This document shows positions 8,601 through 13,164 of a DNA stretch of 13,164 nt, in pieces. Position numbers and translations under genes: made by a program. The first letter of the stretch is position 1. Every line of letters begins with the position of its first letter. The DNA lies in NCBI GenBank assembly GCA_900755095.1, contig CAAEFE010000051.1, forward strand, positions 1-13,164, written 5' to 3'. The notes under the pieces were generated by a model. That model worked only from the letters and a program-made list of their open reading frames with translations. It was not told where the DNA came from and searched no databases. This stretch comes from an uncultured Bacteroides sp. (GTDB taxonomy: Bacteria; Bacteroidota; Bacteroidia; Bacteroidales; Bacteroidaceae).

Positions 8601-8985
8601 AGAATCGGACGAACAGATACGTTACTATTCGGGGACAGCGACCTATAAGACCACTTTCCGCTGGAAAAATAAACCGAATAAAGACCAACAGATTTATCTG
8701 AATCTGGGAACAGTTTATAATTTGGCAACTGTTCGTGTGAATGGCGTAGATTGTGGCACAATCTGGACTGCTCCTTATCGTGCAAATATTACAGGTGCCC
8801 TGAAAAAAGGAACTAATGAGCTTGAAATAGAGGTTACAAATACTTGGGCGAATGCACTGACAGGAGCTGATGAAGGAAAAGCACCGTTTGATGGCATTTG
8901 GACTAATGCAAAATATCGCAGGGCAGAGAAAACGTTGCTTCCGGCAGGATTGCTCGGACCTTTGAGTTTTTCTATCACAGAATAA
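5686..8985 (+). CDS. GH106-like alpha-L-rhamnosidase candidate, secreted
   Basis: This 1099-residue exported glycoside hydrolase of the PF17132/GH106 type has a length close to that of characterised Bacteroides family members. Residues 1-25 are a signal peptide ending in ADA|QQ. The N-terminal catalytic barrel starts with PWTFWYWMYGAVSKEGITAD and continues with GGPWITPEESM. A beta-sandwich insertion of F5/8-like character lies at roughly 200-330. The second catalytic block holds MGEFW (E556), AEGFTE (E588 and E592), and the following GTWDEYP and NRLFYHVYVHNPW segments. E556 and E588 are the best candidates for the catalytic acids. A galactose-binding-like jelly roll closes the protein (about 980-1099). 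GH106 enzymes cleave terminal alpha-L-rhamnose, for example in pectic glycans, by inversion. This protein could have a different specificity within the large family. It is the first gene of the three-gene sugar operon; I found no convincing TAnnTTTG box in the 124-nt gap upstream. Confidence 0.85.
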   Translation: MKSRLKQRIFALSLLAWTAVCPADAQQTRSLRDQFLSPSDEAKPWTFWYWMYGAVSKEGITADLEAMKHAGLGGTYLMPIKGIHEGAQYDGKAQQLTPEWWEMVRFSMEEADRLGLKLGMHICDGFALAGGPWITPEESMQKVVWSDTIVNGGKLMAIRLPQPEAYENYYEDIALFALPVEDAADEMQAKITCVNLATTGNIKAAQTVNMDAAGVIRSSYPCYIQYEYEQPFTCRNIEIVLNGNNYQAHRLKVMASDDGVNYRLVKQLVPARQGWQNTDENSTHSIPPTTARFFRFYWTPEGSEPGSEDMDAAKWKPNLKIKELRLHREARLNQWEGKAGLVWRVAQATQEEEVGKQDCYSLSQVINLTEQYTGHSNGKTLTATLPKGKWKLLRMGHTATGHTNATAGGGKGLECDKFNPKTVRKQFDNWFAQAFAKTNPEVARRVLKYMHVDSWECGSQNWNKRFAIEFQKRRGYALMPYLPLLAGIPMESVEQSEKILRDVRTTISELVVDVFYQVLADCAREYDCQFSAECVAPTMVSDGLLHYQKVDLPMGEFWLNSPTHDKPNDMLDAISGAHIYGKNIIQAEGFTEVRGTWDEYPGMLKALLDRNYALGINRLFYHVYVHNPWLDRKPGMTLDGIGLFFQRDQIWWDKGAKAFSEYATRCQSLLQYGHPVTDIAVFTGEEVPRRSILPERLVPSLPGIFGAERVESERIRLANEGQPLRVRPVGVTHSANMADPEKWVNPLRGYAYDSFNKDALLRLAKAENGRITLPGGASYKVLVLPLARPMNPEPVLSSEVQKKINELKEAGILVPSLPYTEEDFSVYGLERDMIVPEDIAWTHRCGELGELYFVANQKDETRTFTASMRINGKKPECWNPVTGEMNIHPSYRINGNRTEVTLTLAPNESVFIVYPAEGVHEGYGESSLQLQKKKKDIARASLNIALEAKEYTITFAANQKTLTRQELFDWSQESDEQIRYYSGTATYKTTFRWKNKPNKDQQIYLNLGTVYNLATVRVNGVDCGTIWTAPYRANITGALKKGTNELEIEVTNTWANALTGADEGKAPFDGIWTNAKYRRAEKTLLPAGLLGPLSFSITE

Positions 8986-8998
8986 AATAGATTTTTAA

Positions 8999-9076
8999 GG
9001 CACGGATTACGCGGATTACACGGTTTATGAGAATCGTATTACATAAAGTAACAGCGCAATCCATGTAATCCGTGCC
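8999..9076. repeat. Intergenic inverted repeat built on CGGATTAC
   Basis: GGCACGGATTACGCGG (8999-9014) pairs with CCATGTAATCCGTGCC (9061-9076): 12 outer pairs are perfect and 14 of 16 match as reverse complements. The left arm also contains a tandem nonamer, CGGATTACG (9003-9011) then CGGATTACA (9012-9020). No T tract follows, so this is not a standard terminator. It lies between two genes of one probable operon and may stabilise the mRNA or adjust expression. CGGATTACACGG-type repeats are, from memory, common between Bacteroides genes. Confidence 0.7.
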
Positions 9077-9101
9077 CAATTCATTATAATATAGCTAAAG
9101 T

Positions 9102-10535
9102 ATGAAAAGTTCAATTATTAAAACAGGTACAATGTTGGCAGGTTTTCTGCTTGCTGCCTGCCTGTCAACACACGCAGAAGTAAAGCTACCGGCTATTTTT
9201 TCTGATGGCATGGTGATGCAGCAACAGACCAATGCAAACCTTTGGGGGACGGCAACTCCTCATAAAAAAGTAACAGTAACCACTAGTTGGAATGGAAAAC
9301 AATATGCAGCAACAGCAGATAAAAATGGGGCATGGAAACTGACAGTAGCTACTCCCGAAGCAGGAGGACCTTATACTGTGACTTTTGATGACGGGACTAA
9401 AAAAACATTGAATAATATCCTAATAGGCGAGCTTTGGCTTTGTTCCGGACAAAGTAATATGGAAATGCCGATGAAAGGCTTTAAAAACCAACCGGTAGAA
9501 AATGCCAATATGGACATTCTTCACAGCAAGAATCCGCATATACGTCTGTTTACCGTGAAAAGAACTTCTACGATTACTCCACAGAATGACGTTATCGGTT
9601 CATGGAAAGAAGCTACTCCGGTTAGTGTCCGTGATTTCAGTGCAACAGCCTATTATTTCGGGAGACTGGTAAATGAAATATTAGATGTTCCGGTTGGGTT
9701 GGTTGTAGCAGCCTGGGGTGGTTCCGCCTGTGAAGCATGGATGACAGCGGACTGGCTAAAAGCCTTTCCGGAAGCGAAGATTCCTCAAACGGAAGCCGAC
9801 ATAAAATCTAAAAACCGTACTCCGACCGTGCTTTATAACGGTATGTTGCATCCGTTAATCGGTATGACAATGAAAGGAGTGATTTGGTATCAGGGCGAAG
9901 ATAACTGGAATCGTGCCCATACGTATGCTGATATGTTTACCCGATTGATTAATGGTTGGCGTGCCGAATGGAAACAGGGTGATTTTCCCTTTTATTATTG
10001 CCAGATAGCTCCGTATGATTACGGGATTATTACCGAAAAAGGAAAGGAAGTGATAAATTCGGCATATCTCCGGGAGGCACAGGCAAAAGTTGAACATCGT
10101 GTAGCTAACAGCGGTATGGCTGTATTACTGGATGCAGGAATGGAAAAAGGTATTCATCCCGCAAAGAAACAGGTTGCAGGCGAACGCCTGGCACTTCTGG
10201 CTTTAACTAAAACGTATGGAGTGGAAGGTGTAAATGGCGAAAGTCCTTATTATAAAAGCATTGAAATAAAGAACGACACCGTAGTTGTCAGCTTCGAACG
10301 TGCCAATATGTGGATCAGCGGCAAGAACTGTTTCGAATCGAAAAACTTTCAGGTAGCCGGCGAAGATAAAGTTTTTTACCCGGCCAAAGCATGGATAGAA
10401 CGTAGTAAGATGCTGGTGAAAAGCTATAAAGTACCGCACCCGGTAGCTGTTCGATATTGTTTTGAAAACTATGTGGAAGGAGATGTATATTGCGACGGAT
10501 TGCCTTTAGGATCTTTTCGTTCGGATGATTGGTAA
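9102..10535 (+). CDS. Sialate O-acetylesterase-family carbohydrate esterase
   Basis: This 477-residue exported SGNH-type esterase would remove O-acetyl groups from sugars. An N-terminal beta domain (about 26-105) begins with the family's usual EVKLPAIFSDGMVMQQ. The nucleophile block is GELWLCSGQSNMEMP with S118 in GQSN. A second block is VIWYQGEDN (Q264, G265, E266). The late histidine block is LLDAGMEKGIHPAKK, with H352 as catalytic histidine and D344 nearby. The N-terminus is a signal peptide. Cleavage at THA|EV fits the family, but LAAC at residues 17-20 also matches a lipobox, without the acidic export signal typical of Bacteroides surface lipoproteins. The name is a family label: beside a GH106-like enzyme, an acetylated plant glycan is a likelier substrate than sialic acid. 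It is separated from the glycosidase by 116 nt holding an inverted repeat. Confidence 0.88.
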   Translation: MKSSIIKTGTMLAGFLLAACLSTHAEVKLPAIFSDGMVMQQQTNANLWGTATPHKKVTVTTSWNGKQYAATADKNGAWKLTVATPEAGGPYTVTFDDGTKKTLNNILIGELWLCSGQSNMEMPMKGFKNQPVENANMDILHSKNPHIRLFTVKRTSTITPQNDVIGSWKEATPVSVRDFSATAYYFGRLVNEILDVPVGLVVAAWGGSACEAWMTADWLKAFPEAKIPQTEADIKSKNRTPTVLYNGMLHPLIGMTMKGVIWYQGEDNWNRAHTYADMFTRLINGWRAEWKQGDFPFYYCQIAPYDYGIITEKGKEVINSAYLREAQAKVEHRVANSGMAVLLDAGMEKGIHPAKKQVAGERLALLALTKTYGVEGVNGESPYYKSIEIKNDTVVVSFERANMWISGKNCFESKNFQVAGEDKVFYPAKAWIERSKMLVKSYKVPHPVAVRYCFENYVEGDVYCDGLPLGSFRSDDW

Positions 10536-10568
10536 TCGTAAATAGACAAGGTAAAATATGAAAAATAT

Positions 10569-12920
10569 ATGAAGAGATTTTATCTGATTATAACCATACT
10601 GTTTGTTGGCGTGTCGGCTCTTTGGAGTCAGCATGCCAATGTCATTTGGAATACTCCCAGTCGTAATTCTTCTGAATCTATGCCCTGTGGTGGTGGAGAT
10701 ATTGGGATGAATATATGGGTAGAAGACGGTGATGTTATGTTCTATGTGAGCCGTAGCGGTACATTCGACGAAAACAACTGCCAGTTAAAACAAGGGCGTA
10801 TACGTCTCCGCCTGTCGCCCAATCCTTTCAAAGACGCTAAAGATTTTCGTCAGGAGTTGAAGCTAAAAGACGGATATGTAGAAATCGCGGCAGGAAACAC
10901 GCAGATACAATTTTGGGTAGATGTTTTTCATCCGATTATACATGTAGAGGTAACAAATGCACAACCGTTGCAGACTGAAGTCTTTTATGAAAATTGGCGC
11001 TATCAGGAACGACCTGTCAGAAAAGGAGAGGGGCAACAGTGTTCCTACAAATGGGCTCCCCCGAAAGGTACTGTGACGGAGGCCGACTTTATTTCTTTAG
11101 ACAAAATTACTGATTCAACAGGAAAGGCTGAAACAAATAGGACTTCAATAAAGAGGAACCAACTTCTGTTTTATCATCGCAATCCCGAACAGACCGTTTT
11201 TGATGTAGTTGTAGCTCAACAAGGAATGAACGAAGTCAAATCTCAAATGATGAATCCTTTGAAAAACTTGACTTTCGGAGGAACTCTTTTTGGCGAAAAC
11301 TTAGAATTTGCAGGCACTGCGGATGATGTATATGCCGGCACAGACTATCGTGCCTGGAAGTTTCGTTCTTCCAAAGCAGCCCGGAAAGAACATATCTGTA
11401 TTGTGTTACATACAGACCAGACAGAAACAATAGAAGAATGGGAGCAGGGACTACAAACTGCTTTACAAAGAATAGTCCCCAAAGGCAAAGTTTCATCGAA
11501 AACTATCATACAGGATAAAAAACAGACACGTTCGTGGTGGAATTCCTTTTGGCAACGCAGTTTTATCGAAGCAGAAGGGGAAGCAAAAGAAATAACTAGA
11601 AACTACACCCTTTTCCGCTATATGCTAGGATGTAATGCTTATGGCAGCGTACCGACTAAATTCAATGGCGGACTATTTACCTTTGATCCTTGCCATGTCG
11701 ATGAAAAACAATCTTTCACTCCCGACTACCGGAAATGGGGAGGTGGTACGATGACTGCACAGAATCAACGTTTAGTATACTGGCCGATGCTGAAAAGCGG
11801 AGACTTTGATATGATGCCTTCCCAGTTTGATTTTTATAACCGCATGTTGAAGAATGCAGAACTCCGGAGCCGTGTATACTGGCAACATAATGGAGCCTGC
11901 TTTAGCGAGCAGATCGAAAATTTCGGTTTGCCGAACCCCGCAGAATATGGTTTCAAACGACCGGACTGGTTCGACAAAGGATTGGAATATAATGCCTGGC
12001 TGGAATATGAATGGGATACGGTTCTTGAATTCTGCCAAATGATATTGGAAACAAAGAACTATGCAAATGCTGATATTACCCCTTATTTACCTCTGATCGA
12101 AAGTTCGCTGACATTCTTCGACGAACATTACCGACAACTAGCTTCCCGCCGGGGACGGAAAGCGTTGGATGGCAACGGACATCTGATTCTTTTCCCGGGT
12201 TCTGCTTGTGAAACATATAAAATGACCAATAACGCAAGCAGCACCATCGCCGCCCTGAAAGTGGTATTAGAAACATACGGAGAGAAAGAGGAGATGCTAA
12301 AAGCAATACCTCCGATTCCATTGCGATACATAGAAATAAAAGATACGTTGAATCCGACTATTGCTCCGGTCTTGAAGCAAACAATTTCGCCCGCCGTAAG
12401 TTGGGAACGAATTAATAATGTTGAAACGCCACAACTTTATCCAGTGTTTCCATGGCGTATTTATGGAGTAGGAAAGGAGGATCTGGATATAGCCCGTAAT
12501 ACCTACTTTTATGACCCGGATGCCATCAAGTTCCGTTCGCATACCGGATGGAAACAAGATAATATATGGGCTGCCTGTTTAGGCCTGACCGAAGAAGCAA
12601 AGAAACTATCTTTAGCCAAATTATCGAATGGACCGCATCGTTTCCCCGCATTTTGGGGACCGGGATATGATTGGACACCCGATCACAACTGGGGAGGTAG
12701 CGGCATGATAGGACTTCAGGAAATGCTATTGCAAACCAATGGAGAACAAATACTCCTTTTCCCGGCATGGCCGAAAGAATGGAACGTACATTTCAAACTT
12801 CATGCTCCGGGCGAAACAACAGTAGAAGCCACTCTCAAAAACGGAAAAGTGACGGATTTGAAAGTTTTACCGGAAAGTAGAAAAAAGGATATTGTTATAA
12901 TGATTGAAAAGGAAAAATGA
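10569..12920 (+). CDS. DUF5703 protein, GH95-like putative glycoside hydrolase
   Basis: This 783-residue exported protein has a signal peptide at residues 1-20 (cleavage near LWS|QH). The N-terminal beta-sandwich opens with VIWNTPSRNSSESMPCGGGDIGMNI (GGGDIG at 41-46). This resembles the start of GH95 and GH65-type enzymes and is the DUF5703 N-terminal signature. An alpha-helical barrel-like region follows from about 330, including WQHNGACFSEQ (H440, E447) and GYDWTPDHNW (D701, D705). A short C-terminal beta domain ends with APGETTVEATLKNGKVTDLKV-like strands, again as in GH95. A clan GH-L-like (alpha/alpha)6 hydrolase is therefore likely. E447, D701 and D705 are candidates for catalysis, which I infer only from conservation-like patterns. 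The specificity is unknown; gene context suggests a deoxy-sugar or uronic linkage in the same glycan handled by its neighbours. It starts 33 nt after the esterase stop, so co-translation is likely. It is the last gene of the operon. Confidence 0.8.
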   Translation: MKRFYLIITILFVGVSALWSQHANVIWNTPSRNSSESMPCGGGDIGMNIWVEDGDVMFYVSRSGTFDENNCQLKQGRIRLRLSPNPFKDAKDFRQELKLKDGYVEIAAGNTQIQFWVDVFHPIIHVEVTNAQPLQTEVFYENWRYQERPVRKGEGQQCSYKWAPPKGTVTEADFISLDKITDSTGKAETNRTSIKRNQLLFYHRNPEQTVFDVVVAQQGMNEVKSQMMNPLKNLTFGGTLFGENLEFAGTADDVYAGTDYRAWKFRSSKAARKEHICIVLHTDQTETIEEWEQGLQTALQRIVPKGKVSSKTIIQDKKQTRSWWNSFWQRSFIEAEGEAKEITRNYTLFRYMLGCNAYGSVPTKFNGGLFTFDPCHVDEKQSFTPDYRKWGGGTMTAQNQRLVYWPMLKSGDFDMMPSQFDFYNRMLKNAELRSRVYWQHNGACFSEQIENFGLPNPAEYGFKRPDWFDKGLEYNAWLEYEWDTVLEFCQMILETKNYANADITPYLPLIESSLTFFDEHYRQLASRRGRKALDGNGHLILFPGSACETYKMTNNASSTIAALKVVLETYGEKEEMLKAIPPIPLRYIEIKDTLNPTIAPVLKQTISPAVSWERINNVETPQLYPVFPWRIYGVGKEDLDIARNTYFYDPDAIKFRSHTGWKQDNIWAACLGLTEEAKKLSLAKLSNGPHRFPAFWGPGYDWTPDHNWGGSGMIGLQEMLLQTNGEQILLFPAWPKEWNVHFKLHAPGETTVEATLKNGKVTDLKVLPESRKKDIVIMIEKEK

Positions 12921-12932
12921 TAATTTTGCGGA

Positions 12933-13113
12933 GTGCCCTGAAAGGGTTTAATTATATAGCGTAGGGCAACGCCCTACGTAAAAGCGACAATCTGAATTTG
13001 CGCCCTGAAAGGGCATAATTGTATATGGTTCCGCCCTTTCAGGGCTTGTGGCTGGTGTGTTTTTTTTCGTAGGGCGTTGCCCTACGCTATATAATTAAGC
13101 CCTTTCAGGGCAC
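12933..13113. repeat. Compound palindrome with 46-nt arms (REP/BIME-like element)
   Basis: The left arm (12933-12978) and right arm (13068-13113) are reverse complements at 45 of 46 positions; the one difference (T at 12947) still allows a U-G pair. Each arm itself contains short hairpins: GCCCT-GAA-AGGG near the outer end and CGTAGGGC-AAC-GCCCTACG (12960-12978) at the inner end, mirrored on the right. The 89-nt interior holds a further inverted pair. GGAG precedes the first hairpin at 12930-12933, the kind of tetranucleotide seen next to REP hairpins. No open reading frame is present. It starts 13 nt after the DUF5703 stop codon, so it also forms the 3' end of the operon and may protect or terminate the transcript. 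Confidence 0.9.
13002..13045. repeat. Inner inverted pair GCCCTGAAAGGGC / GCCCTTTCAGGGC
   Basis: GCCCTGAAAGGGC (13002-13014) and GCCCTTTCAGGGC (13033-13045) are exact reverse complements, and each can fold alone as a 5-bp stem with a three-base loop. They repeat the outer-arm hairpin sequence, so the element carries four near-identical GCCCT hairpins in alternating orientation. Confidence 0.88.
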
Positions 13114-13134
13114 CCCAATAAATATATAATTGTA

Positions 13135-13147
13135 AGGCTTTCAGCCT
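13135..13147. repeat. Variant hairpin AGGCT-TTC-AGCCT
   Basis: This 5-bp stem has the same TTC loop as the GCCCT hairpins, but both stem strands are changed together so that pairing is kept. It is preceded by ATAATTGTA (13126-13134), which also occurs after the inner hairpin at 13015-13023. It looks like a diverged or related unit of the same repeat family, and the array may continue beyond the window. Confidence 0.65.
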
Positions 13148-13164
13148 AACCGATAAATTCTCAT

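Noticed and set aside
9102..9182. Esterase as a surface lipoprotein because of LAAC at residues 17-20
   Set aside because: The residues after the cysteine lack the acidic lipoprotein export signal used by Bacteroides, and a normal signal peptidase site (THA|EV) sits exactly where the mature family sequence begins.
10558..10572. Four-codon leader frame (M-K-N-I-stop) overlapping the DUF5703 start as ATGA
   Set aside because: Short chance frames are expected in AT-rich gaps and nothing shows it is translated.
12933..13147. CRISPR array at the right end
   Set aside because: The repeats are inverted and nested rather than direct, unit spacing is irregular, there are no unique spacers of constant length, and no cas genes are present.

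Overview
The window looks like a chromosomal stretch of a gut Bacteroides (B. thetaiotaomicron / B. ovatus type) genome. The evidence is the set of gene families: a DUF4906 surface protein, a DUF4469-like domain, a GH106-type glycosidase, a sialate O-acetylesterase-family enzyme and a DUF5703 protein. A consensus Bacteroides -7 promoter box (TAnnTTTG), weak ribosome-binding sites and compact same-strand gene spacing also fit. All genes I accept are on the + strand.

Region 1 (1-3640) is a decayed surface-protein locus. It opens with a DUF4906 gene that has lost its 5' half and carries a one-base frameshift near 458-460. Next come a small secreted protein with a DUF1566/FISUMP-like C-terminal fold, a 121-residue protein resembling a lone DUF4469 (Ig-like) domain, and an AraC-family regulator. 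A strong intrinsic terminator closes the region.

Region 2 (3641-5605) is a two-gene antiphage-type cassette. An AAA/ABC-class ATPase (RloA/AbiLi-like) is followed after 2 nt by an RloB-family TOPRIM-like protein. It has its own promoter and is bracketed by two exact copies of the 12-mer TAAATAGCTTAA, so it looks like a module inserted between the surface-protein locus and the sugar genes.

Region 3 (5686-12920) is a polysaccharide-degradation operon: a 1099-aa GH106-like alpha-L-rhamnosidase candidate, a carbohydrate O-acetylesterase and a 783-aa DUF5703 protein with GH95-like organisation. All three carry export signals. Together they suggest periplasmic trimming of a rhamnose-containing, acetylated glycan such as a pectic side chain. 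No SusC/SusD pair or sensor lies in the window, so this is either part of a larger utilisation locus or an orphan enzyme cluster. An inverted repeat built around CGGATTAC lies between the first two genes.

Region 4 (12921-13164) is non-coding and highly structured. It holds a nested palindrome with 46-nt arms that differ at one position. The palindrome is assembled from several short hairpins with three-base loops, followed by one more hairpin whose stem has changed on both sides. This resembles a REP/BIME-type repeat.

The most interesting points are the terminal compound palindrome, the repeat-flanked RloA/RloB cassette, and the poorly characterised DUF5703 enzyme next to a rhamnosidase and an esterase. 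I see no clearly new system; these are candidates for a closer look.
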